Source of the DNA: CALAGB01 sp963713965
GTDB lineage: Bacteria; Chloroflexota; Chloroflexia; Thermomicrobiales; Thermomicrobiaceae
Assembly (NCBI GenBank): GCA_963713965.1
Contig: OY970217.1
Coordinates: forward strand, 930,001-994,000
Direction of reading: 5' to 3'
Length of the DNA: 64,000 nt
Below are positions 35,233 through 42,400 of this stretch, piece by piece. The position numbers and the translations under genes are program-made. How positions within the stretch are numbered: the first letter of the stretch is position 1; every line of letters starts with the position of its first letter. A model generated the notes under the pieces. The model saw only the letters and a list, made by a program, of their open reading frames with translations. It made no database searches and was not told the origin of the DNA.

Positions 35233-35252
35233 ATTTTGTCTCCTCGTGCCAT

Positions 35253-35468
35253 CTAGGACTCTGCGTTGAACTTCCGGATCAAGGCGTTGATATCACGGCG
35301 CATCGCGGTCTTGGAACGAAAGAACTTGCGGGCTTGCTCGCCTTGGTAGATGACTTTCAGCTTACTTCCCTCAACGGGGTGTTCCCAATACACACGGACT
35401 TCACCGGTTGTTCGGTTCCGATACACAAAATACATGTTGAACCCGTTGATCACTTGTAGCGTGTCCAT
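35253..35468 (-). CDS. Small element protein, 71 aa
   Basis: AAGGAG at good spacing before ATG. The 71-residue product has a beta-hairpin-rich front (MYFVYRNRTTGEVRVYWEH) and a basic helical tail (RSKTAMRRDINALIRKF). It sits between integrase and the zinc-ribbon gene, where excisionases or small regulators often lie, but no wHTH was recognised. Function unknown. Confidence 0.5.
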   Translation of the reverse strand: MDTLQVINGFNMYFVYRNRTTGEVRVYWEHPVEGSKLKVIYQGEQARKFFRSKTAMRRDINALIRKFNAES

Positions 35469-35496
35469 CGCTCACTCCTTCCGCATCGCTCGATGG

Positions 35497-36396
35497 CTAG
35501 AACCGGTCACCAGGGGAGAGACGCTTGTGGGCGTCGCGAGCGCGTTCGTCCGCTGCGCTTGCGCCGTAGCGGCCCATAACGACGCGCGACCGCCAGCCGC
35601 CCAACCGCATAAGGTCTTGCTCCTGACCGCCATTCGCCAGCCAGCTGTGAGCGAAGGTGTGACGGAAGCGATGTGGATGGAGTCCGTCGATCCCTACTTG
35701 CTCCCCACGTCTCCGAACCATCTGATAGACACCTTGACTCGTCATCCGCCCCATATGTCCGGTCCAGAGTGCCGGAAGGTCGGCGTTCGCGCTCCGGTCA
35801 CGGACACGAAGGTAGCGGTCCAGCGCCATGGCGGTCTTTCGCCCAAAGGGGCAGACGCGTGGTCGCCGTCCTTTCCCCATCACGAGTGCCGTGTTGGCCT
35901 CCCAGTCGATGTCATCGAGCGAGAGATTCGCCAGTTCACTACAGCGCATTCCAGTGTCGAGGAACATCCGGAGAATCGCCGTGTCGCGACGGCTCTTGAA
36001 GTCGTTTCCGGAACAACTCTTGAGGAGTCGCTTGAGGTCGTCGTCGGAGATCACGGCTGGCGACTCTTCGATCACCGTGGGTTGCTTCACCTTCAAAATC
36101 GGGTTGCGTTCAATCTCGCCTTCCTCACCCAGCCAGTTGAAATAGACGCGCAGCGCGGCATAGTAGGCGGATGCCGTCGCTGGACGCCGCGTTCGGAGCA
36201 AGTCCACCATCCAGGTCTCGATATGTTCGCGGCTGATCGCGTTCACGTCTTGGGGTAGTCCGTACGCCGCGGCGGCTTTCCAAAACAAGCCAACTGCGGT
36301 AATGTACAATTCGGTCGTCTTTGGCGCGCGATTGGATGCGCGTAAATGCCGCTCGAAGGACGTGAGCAGCGTTCCGCTTCCCGTCAAAACTTGCAT
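35497..36396 (-). CDS. Tyrosine recombinase/integrase of the element
   Basis: A 299-residue phage-type integrase. The N-terminal SAM-like core-binding domain covers residues about 8-95 (FERHLRASNRAPKTTELY). The catalytic domain has Arg in DTGMRCSELANL, HxxR as HPHRFRHTFAHSWL, and the nucleophile Tyr in VVMGRYGASA. The ATG is supported by AAGGAGCAC upstream; the frame extends a further 63 codons into non-coding attR DNA. Sited at the element's right end and reading inward, it is the expected enzyme for recombination at TAACAGTCTGATAA. Confidence 0.92.
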   Translation of the reverse strand: MQVLTGSGTLLTSFERHLRASNRAPKTTELYITAVGLFWKAAAAYGLPQDVNAISREHIETWMVDLLRTRRPATASAYYAALRVYFNWLGEEGEIERNPILKVKQPTVIEESPAVISDDDLKRLLKSCSGNDFKSRRDTAILRMFLDTGMRCSELANLSLDDIDWEANTALVMGKGRRPRVCPFGRKTAMALDRYLRVRDRSANADLPALWTGHMGRMTSQGVYQMVRRRGEQVGIDGLHPHRFRHTFAHSWLANGGQEQDLMRLGGWRSRVVMGRYGASAADERARDAHKRLSPGDRF

Positions 36397-36521
36397 CTTG
36401 TGCTCCTTGCACGATAGAGAAAAACGACGCGAAGTTATTCTATCGTAAAGCGCTGGAGCACGTATAGGTGGGGTTGGAATCCGCGTCAGAATCACGAATT
36501 CGGACTGTTTAGACGAAAGAC

Positions 36522-36535
36522 TAACAGTCTGATAA
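36522..36535 (+). repeat. attR core, right direct repeat
   Basis: TAACAGTCTGATAA, identical to attL. A GACTGTT at 36503-36509 forms an inverted repeat with AACAGTC (36523-36529), 13 bp apart, which could be an integrase arm or core-binding arrangement. The integrase leader lies between here and 36396. Confidence 0.8.
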
Positions 36536-36654
36536 GAATGCAAACGTACTTTCGCCGGACTCGGCCCTTCAGGGACCGAACGCACTGTATCTGGTATCTC
36601 CGTCCCGTGCGCGATTGATATGGGTCGAAACCAAGAAAGTCAGAGGCCAAGGGC

Positions 36655-37803
36655 ATGAACGTGCAGCCGGATCGTCAATCTGATTCCGCCGTCATAAGCG
36701 CCGGATCATCCGAGTCCGAGACATTCGCGATGATCGGTGAACTCCGCACGCCGACAATGCAGTGGTTCGCATCGGGACTCATTCAGCGTCTGTCCTCGTC
36801 CGGGCATCATTTCCGAGAACAGCCGGAGCCGGACATTCGGTTGGTGCTGAACCTGGTCGACCGTGACAACCCGCAGCCATACCGGCGCAAGGCGCAGGCG
36901 ACCTTCACCACAGCCATCGTCGAACTCGATGAGGAACCCGAGAACTATCTGCGAACTGGATATCCCTACCTGGTGCGCGCCCTGGCGAACCTCGCCGTAT
37001 TGCTGGTCCATGGTGAGAATGGAATCGAAGCCCACTTCATGACACTCGAACAGGGACATTACGTCGTCCGCTACCGCGAGGGCAACGATGACGCGTTCTT
37101 CGACGAGATTTACGGCCGCATCGAGCCTCTGGCTTCATCTCAGCTCATCATCAACAACGTCTACAACACCGACCTCGAGAAGGAACTGTGGGATGGTGAT
37201 GAGATCACCGAGCAGATCAAACGGGCCGGCACCAAGCTCGGCGCGATGAATCTGCTACCGGCGCCGTTCCCGATCCACGAGATTCTGGCACCGCGTGAAC
37301 TTCGTCACGTGATGCGACTCTACGGAATCGGCGGACTCAGCTACGGGAACTTGAGCGCCCGTAAAGACCAGACGCGGTATTGGATGAGCGCAAGTGGTGT
37401 TGATAAGAGCAAGCTGGAAGTAGTCGGCCAGGACATCTTGATGGTCTCGGGCTTTGACCCAGCAGCGCTGGCCATGCATCTGAGCGTGCCAGAGAACGTC
37501 CAGCCACGGCGCGTCTCCGTCGACGCCATCGAGCACTGGATGATCTATCAGGAACATCCTGGCGTCGGGGCAATCTTTCACGTACACGCCTGGATGGACG
37601 GGATTACGTCCACTGAGATCAACTATCCGTGCGGCACGATTGAGCTCGCCCGTGCAGTTGCTGAGCTGGTGCGCCAGCAGCCGAACCCCGATCGGGCAGT
37701 GATCGGATTGAAGAATCACGGTGTCACCATCACTGGCCCCAGCATGGATGAGATCTTCGAGCGCATCGAGGGCAAGATCATCCCACAGGTGCCGATGTCC
37801 TAG
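36655..37803 (+). CDS. Class II aldolase/adducin-family protein with N-terminal extension
   Basis: A 382-residue protein. Residues about 205-380 are the class II aldolase/adducin fold, with Zn-ligand histidines in IFHVHAWM and LKNHGVTI, and the SYGNLSAR substrate loop near residue 228. Members cleave or epimerise sugar phosphates. The first 200 residues (QWFASGLIQRLSSSGHHF, then RTGYPYLVRALANLAVLLVHG) are an additional domain not typical of FucA/AraD. It lies directly outside the right att site, 120 bp from it. A hairpin terminator follows, so it is monocistronic. Substrate unknown. Confidence 0.85.
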   Translation: MNVQPDRQSDSAVISAGSSESETFAMIGELRTPTMQWFASGLIQRLSSSGHHFREQPEPDIRLVLNLVDRDNPQPYRRKAQATFTTAIVELDEEPENYLRTGYPYLVRALANLAVLLVHGENGIEAHFMTLEQGHYVVRYREGNDDAFFDEIYGRIEPLASSQLIINNVYNTDLEKELWDGDEITEQIKRAGTKLGAMNLLPAPFPIHEILAPRELRHVMRLYGIGGLSYGNLSARKDQTRYWMSASGVDKSKLEVVGQDILMVSGFDPAALAMHLSVPENVQPRRVSVDAIEHWMIYQEHPGVGAIFHVHAWMDGITSTEINYPCGTIELARAVAELVRQQPNPDRAVIGLKNHGVTITGPSMDEIFERIEGKIIPQVPMS

Positions 37804-37845
37804 CCTTACGAACTGGACCGCAAACACACCACGTATCGCGAACAT

Positions 37846-37879
37846 CGCGCCGGGCATCATGGTCCCGGCGCGTTTCTGT
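37846..37879 (+). terminator. Intrinsic terminator after class II aldolase gene
   Basis: A 9-bp perfect GC stem (CGCGCCGGG / CCCGGCGCG) with a 9-base loop, followed by TTTCTGTT. It is 45 bp after the stop codon. Confidence 0.8.
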
Positions 37880-38001
37880 TGCTTTCCACCATTTGAGCAC
37901 ATTTGGGACTTTCGGGGTGGGACCGAAACGAAGCTGCCACCTAGAGTTGATCTCAGCGACCAGTGTGTCGTGATCGTTCATCGATTCTAGCTGGAGACCC
38001 C

Positions 38002-39693
38002 GTGAAACCACTGGCCGCCGTTCGGGCGCGCACCGCAGGAATGACGCGCGACAAGATCGACAAAGTCCCGGCGAAACCCATGGCCGCGACTGCCACCCAA
38101 GAACGAGCCAGGTTCTTGTTTGGTGCCATCTTGGTGCTCCTCGTTGGCCTGTCCGTCCGCTGGGTCGCGATCAGTTCCTCCGGCTTTCCCATCAACGACG
38201 GTGGGATGTTCTACCAGGCGATCAACCAGATCAAGGCAGCCCACTTCCAGCTACCTTCAGAGCTGAGCTACAACGGGCTCTCACTGCCATTTGCCTATTC
38301 CCCGCTTGGCTTCTACGTAGCAGGATTGATTTCATCAGCCACAGGCGCCAGCATCATTCAGCTTCTGCGCATCCTGCCGGTCGTCTTCAGCATGGCGACT
38401 ATCGTGGCGTTCATGCTCTTCGCCAACGAGTTCTTGCAGGATCGAACGACCGTATTGGTCGCCTCGCTGGCGTTCGCTCTGGTGCCGCGCAGCTACAACT
38501 GGGAAATCATGGGCGGTGGGCTGACCAGGGGGCTGGCCTACTTCTTTGGCATCTTGACGCTCTGGCAGGTCTATCGTCTCTACACCCGTCGATCGTGGTG
38601 GAGCGTGGCACTCGCCTCGATTTTCGGCGCATTGACCTGCCTCAGTCACATCGAGTTCGCCTGGTTCGTCGCCTTTAGCGCGATAGTGATCTTTCTGGCA
38701 TACGGCAGATCTCGCGTCGCCCTCATCGACTCGCTCATGGTCGGGGCTGGCGTGCTGCTGTTGAGCAGCCCTTGGTGGTTCACTGTCATCACTCGTGACG
38801 GACTTGCGCCGTTCCAGAACGCCGGGCAGTCAGGCGCTGGCGCCGTCAGCAACATCCTCGGCCTGCTTATCGTCTTCAATCTCGGGGATGAGCCAAGCTT
38901 TCCGCTGTTCGGTGCGCTCGCCGTTCTGGGAATCATGGTTTGCTTGCGGCGAGGCAGGACATTTCTGCCGCTCTGGCTGCTCGTGATCCTGGTGTTCGAT
39001 ACCCGAAAGTCCCAGACCGACGCCATGCTACCGCTCTCCATGATGGTCGGGATCGCGTTGGTGCAGTTCCTGATTCCATTCATGTCGGACGCGGGGACGC
39101 GCTGGTTCAACGGGGACGCCGAAACAGGCAGGGCGTCCGCGCGCGTCATTCGCTGGCTCTCCCCGGTCGCGATCGCGATGATGCTTGGATATGGTTGGAT
39201 TTCGTCGATTGGGGCCAATACCGGATCCTATACAGCGCTTTCGGTACCGGAGCGTGACGCCATGGCGTGGGTGCGGACCAACACGCCGGTCGACTCCCGT
39301 TTTGTCGTTGTCACCGGAGATATCTGGGCGCTCGATCGATCCAGTGAGTGGTTCCCAGTCCTGGCGAGTCGGGTGAGCGTGGCGACCGTGCAAGGCTACG
39401 AGTGGACACCGGACAAGGGGTTCGCGACGCAAGAAGACAGCTATATGGCATTGCAAAAGTGCTCCACGGACACGCCCGCCTGCATCGATAGCTGGGCCCA
39501 GTCTTACGACGCCAGTTTCGACTATCTCTACATCGCGCGGCGCGATCATCAGAAGGGCTTCGTCGACTATCACGCACCGTGCTGCACCAGCCTGGTCGCG
39601 CTCCTCAAGCTTGATCCCAACTATAACGTGGTCTACGAGAACGAAGATGCGACGGTATTCAAGCACACCGCATCGGCAGCGACTGTTCCCTAG
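38002..39693 (+). CDS. GT-C-like multi-spanning membrane protein
   Basis: About 563 residues from a GTG with GGAG five bases upstream (an ATG 13 codons later is possible). At least ten hydrophobic helices run between residues about 36 and 400 (FLFGAILVLLVGLSV, ALLTCLSHIEFAWF region, and so on). The first exterior loop has INDGGMFYQ, the acidic-loop pattern of GT-C glycosyltransferases such as oligosaccharyl- and mannosyltransferases, and a soluble C-terminal domain with cysteines (CSTDTPAC, APCCTS). It probably transfers a lipid-linked sugar, or acts in surface polysaccharide synthesis. Donor and acceptor unknown. Confidence 0.72.
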   Translation: MKPLAAVRARTAGMTRDKIDKVPAKPMAATATQERARFLFGAILVLLVGLSVRWVAISSSGFPINDGGMFYQAINQIKAAHFQLPSELSYNGLSLPFAYSPLGFYVAGLISSATGASIIQLLRILPVVFSMATIVAFMLFANEFLQDRTTVLVASLAFALVPRSYNWEIMGGGLTRGLAYFFGILTLWQVYRLYTRRSWWSVALASIFGALTCLSHIEFAWFVAFSAIVIFLAYGRSRVALIDSLMVGAGVLLLSSPWWFTVITRDGLAPFQNAGQSGAGAVSNILGLLIVFNLGDEPSFPLFGALAVLGIMVCLRRGRTFLPLWLLVILVFDTRKSQTDAMLPLSMMVGIALVQFLIPFMSDAGTRWFNGDAETGRASARVIRWLSPVAIAMMLGYGWISSIGANTGSYTALSVPERDAMAWVRTNTPVDSRFVVVTGDIWALDRSSEWFPVLASRVSVATVQGYEWTPDKGFATQEDSYMALQKCSTDTPACIDSWAQSYDASFDYLYIARRDHQKGFVDYHAPCCTSLVALLKLDPNYNVVYENEDATVFKHTASAATVP

Positions 39694-39699
39694 CAACCC

Positions 39700-40929
39700 C
39701 TACTGCCCGAACACAAAGACCGCCTTGATGACGCCGCTTCGCCCCTTACTGGTGACGGTCTGCAAGGCGTTGCGGTAATCCGACAGCACGAAGCGATGGG
39801 TCACGAGCGGGGACAGATCGAGGCCGTCTTCCGCCATCAGCTTGATCGCCAGCCGCATCGTCGAGATTCGTTCCTCGGCGAAGTCCTCCATCGCGTAGCA
39901 AAAGCTGCCCCGCACCTCGACCTCCGAGAGCCAGATCGGGCTCCAATCGATGCCTCGAGGGATGCCGGCCAACCCGACCAACACCATACGTCCACTGGCA
40001 GCGGTCAGCCGCAGCGCGTCGTCGATGGTGGAGTTCGAGCCGACGCACTCGAAGATGAGGTCAGCCCCGCCGCTCACGACATCCTTGCCGATCACCGGCT
40101 TATAGACCGATGCGCCAGTGACCTCCGCGATCTGCCGGTAGAAGTCCGAGCCCTTCTTCGGCTTGATGACCTCGTCCGCGCCGAGCCGTTTGGCCATTTC
40201 AACCTGAAAGGGATGTCGGGCCGTGATGAGGACGCGCGCCTTGCAGCCGATCGCCCGAATGGCAGCGAGCGTGGCGAGTCCGATCACGCCCGCACCGATG
40301 ATCAGCACGGTTTGATTGTTGGACGGACGGTTACGCAGCACGGCATGCAGCGCCACGGCAAACGGCTCAGCGAGTACCGCGTTTTCATCCGACACGTTGT
40401 CCGGCACGGGAACGACTTGCGATTGGTGGGCCACGAAGGATGGAGACCAGCTTCCGCCGGTGTCCCGACAAAAACCGGTGAGCATACCCGCGGCGATCGA
40501 ACCGTCACGAAAGCGCAGGCAAAGGTTGTAATCGCCTCGCGCACACATCGGGCATAGCTCATCGAATCCCCGTGCATGACACGGAAGGAGTGGATCGATG
40601 ACCACCCGTTGACCGGCGGAGATCCCCCTCACGTTTTCCCCGATTTCGCCGACGACCCCGACATTCTCGTGACCAACCGTGAACGGGAACGAGGTGTAGG
40701 CGGAGGTCGACGTGCTGCTGTGGAGCGTTACCAGGCCGATATCCGAGCCGCAGATGCCCCCATATCGCGTCCTCACACGCAACCATTCCGATGTTGGCAG
40801 CCTCGGCTCCGGGAGGTCATTGAGCTGTAGGCAGGAAATAGTGCTCCAGAACGCTCGAGAACTACCCGTGCCAAGTGCCTTTGAAACCGCATAACGCGGG
40901 ATACTATCGCTAAACTGTAATGCTTGCAT
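39700..40929 (-). CDS. Zinc-dependent medium-chain alcohol dehydrogenase
   Basis: A 409-residue MDR dehydrogenase. Catalytic zinc ligands are in GGICGSD and GHENVG; structural zinc cysteines are clustered in CHARGFDELCPMCARGDYNLC-type spacing. The NAD(P) fold is GAGVIGLATLAAI. A GGGGGAG site precedes the ATG. It ends 6 bp after the convergent GT-C gene. N-terminal 45 residues are longer than in minimal ADHs. Substrate unknown; sorbitol/threonine-type polyols are possible. Confidence 0.88.
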   Translation of the reverse strand: MQALQFSDSIPRYAVSKALGTGSSRAFWSTISCLQLNDLPEPRLPTSEWLRVRTRYGGICGSDIGLVTLHSSTSTSAYTSFPFTVGHENVGVVGEIGENVRGISAGQRVVIDPLLPCHARGFDELCPMCARGDYNLCLRFRDGSIAAGMLTGFCRDTGGSWSPSFVAHQSQVVPVPDNVSDENAVLAEPFAVALHAVLRNRPSNNQTVLIIGAGVIGLATLAAIRAIGCKARVLITARHPFQVEMAKRLGADEVIKPKKGSDFYRQIAEVTGASVYKPVIGKDVVSGGADLIFECVGSNSTIDDALRLTAASGRMVLVGLAGIPRGIDWSPIWLSEVEVRGSFCYAMEDFAEERISTMRLAIKLMAEDGLDLSPLVTHRFVLSDYRNALQTVTSKGRSGVIKAVFVFGQ

Positions 40930-40979
40930 GCGCCATCTCCCCCTCAGCTCATTGTGCCGCCGCGCATGGCGACCGCCGA

Positions 40980-40988
40980 ATTATCACA
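40980..40988 (-). promoter_or_regulatory. Extended -10 promoter for the alcohol dehydrogenase
   Basis: On the minus strand TGTGATAAT, an extended -10 (TGn plus GATAAT), lies about 50 bp before the gene's ATG. No clear -35 was seen. It is back to back with the rightward promoter nearby. Confidence 0.4.
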
Positions 40989-40998
40989 CGAGAGCATC

Positions 40999-41027
40999 TT
41001 GTCAGGCGCTCGATTGTCTGTTGTAAT
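40999..41027 (+). promoter_or_regulatory. Promoter of the BNR-repeat gene
   Basis: TTGTCA (40999-41004), a 17-bp spacer and TGTAAT (41022-41027) form a good sigma-70-type promoter, 38 bp before the start codon. Confidence 0.6.
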
Positions 41028-41065
41028 AGATGTACGTACACAACTACAGCGCGAAGGGTTGGAGC

Positions 41066-42148
41066 ATGAAGCCTTCGGTCGATTCATCACAGCGTCTTCT
41101 CCTTACCGCGGGCACCCGGGACGGAGTCTTCACGTTCCTGCGCGAGTGTCGTGGTGACCCATGGCGGCAATCCGGTCCCAGTCTCGAAAATTTTGACATC
41201 AGCCACGCCAGGCTCGACCCACGCGATGGGCAGACCATGTTCGCCGCTGCGTCCGGTGAAGGCTTCACTGCCGTCTTTCGCAGTGACGACTTCGGGCACG
41301 AGTGGAAAGTGGCGGGCGGGCCGTTCGAGGTTGATCAGATCTGGCACGTCGAACCAGGTCACCCGTCGCAGCCGGGACGCATCTATGCCGGGACGATGCC
41401 GGCCGCACTCTTCATTAGCGACGATCACGGAGATAGATGGCGATCCGCGCCCGGCATGGGCGAGCACGAAACGCACGGCGAATGGTGGGAAGGCGGGTCT
41501 GGCGGGATCAATCTCCACCGCATCATGGCTGATCCTGAGCGACCCGACCGCATCTACGCCGGTATCTCGGTGGCGGGATTGTTCCGCAGCGACGATGGTG
41601 GCCAGACCTGGGTTCCGAAAAACGAGGGCGTCTTCCGCTTCACCGAGTGGGAGAGTGAGATGCATCACGGGAACGTCCACCGCTGCATCCATTCGGCGGT
41701 GCTGGACCCACATGACAGTCGTGTCATCTACCAGCAAAATCACGTTGGCGTCTATCGCAGCGACGACGCGGGCGAGACCTGGACCAATGTCACAGCAGGC
41801 TTGCCGAGCAGCTTCGGATTCGTGATCGCGGTTACTCGACAAGAACCTCCGGCGATCTTCGTGGTTCCGCAGGACGAGAATAATATCCGTTTGAGCGGAC
41901 AACTGACCGTCTATCGCAGCCGCGACGGCGGTGCGAACTGGGAACCGCTGACCAACGGATTGCCCGTCGTAGAGCGCATCACGCTGTACCGCGAGGGCAT
42001 GACTACCGACCATTTTGATCCGGCGGGCGTCTATTTCGGCACCAGCAACGGAACAATCTGGTACAGCCAGGACAGTGGAGACAGCTGGTCCGTTTTGGCG
42101 GAGGGACTACCACCGATCAGGTCGCTCAGCTGCGACGTTCCTGCCTGA
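41066..42148 (+). CDS. BNR/YCF48-type beta-propeller (sialidase-like repeat) protein
   Basis: A 360-residue protein made of repeats with the Asp-box motif S-x-D-x-G-x-x-W: FRSDDFGHEW, ISDDHGDRW, FRSDDGGQTW, YRSDDAGETW, YRSRDGGANW, YSQDSGDSW. These predict a six-bladed propeller. No signal peptide is evident, so it is probably cytoplasmic. Such proteins (exo-alpha-sialidase-like, glycosyl hydrolase-like) usually have no assigned enzyme activity. GAAGGG precedes the ATG; a 12-codon upstream extension is possible. Confidence 0.85.
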   Translation: MKPSVDSSQRLLLTAGTRDGVFTFLRECRGDPWRQSGPSLENFDISHARLDPRDGQTMFAAASGEGFTAVFRSDDFGHEWKVAGGPFEVDQIWHVEPGHPSQPGRIYAGTMPAALFISDDHGDRWRSAPGMGEHETHGEWWEGGSGGINLHRIMADPERPDRIYAGISVAGLFRSDDGGQTWVPKNEGVFRFTEWESEMHHGNVHRCIHSAVLDPHDSRVIYQQNHVGVYRSDDAGETWTNVTAGLPSSFGFVIAVTRQEPPAIFVVPQDENNIRLSGQLTVYRSRDGGANWEPLTNGLPVVERITLYREGMTTDHFDPAGVYFGTSNGTIWYSQDSGDSWSVLAEGLPPIRSLSCDVPA

Positions 42149-42400
42149 GTCTTAGAACGAGACGTTGTTGGATTGGGTGATCGCACCGCCGTGACACCGC
42201 CGTCGCCGTTCCGCCGAATTTCGACCTTCTAGTCAATTCGTCCGGTGCTTGACGGGACTTTGGTCTGTCGTGATTGCTCTTCCAGCCGTGACCGAGTTTG
42301 CTATGCTCTTGCAAATACGGTCATCCGCATGGCTTCCGAACCGCATCAATCGATCCTTCCGGCCTTCCATCACGCCCTCTTGTGATTCCAGGAGTAACCC

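Larger units (their letters stand above)
24691..36535. mobile_element. Integrated phage-satellite-like element (about 11.8 kb)
   Basis: A 14-bp perfect direct repeat TAACAGTCTGATAA bounds the segment. The left copy overlaps the 3' end of the lipid kinase gene and the right copy lies 126 bp upstream of a leftward tyrosine integrase. Right part (29.3-36.4 kb), all leftward: integrase, three small proteins, two overlapping small ORFs, Prim-Pol/DUF3987 replicase, iteron-like repeats, prohead protease/metallopeptidase, coiled-coil protein, an 81-residue protein, a small-terminase-like protein. Left part (24.7-29.2 kb), more AT-rich, holds four unknown cargo genes. No large terminase, portal, major capsid, tail or lysis gene was recognised. 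That is expected of a satellite that borrows a helper phage's particle, or of a decayed prophage. Confidence 0.82.

Noticed and set aside
36397..36585. N-terminal extension of the integrase frame
   Set aside because: It runs through the attR region; the downstream ATG has a clear AAGGAG and gives normal integrase length.
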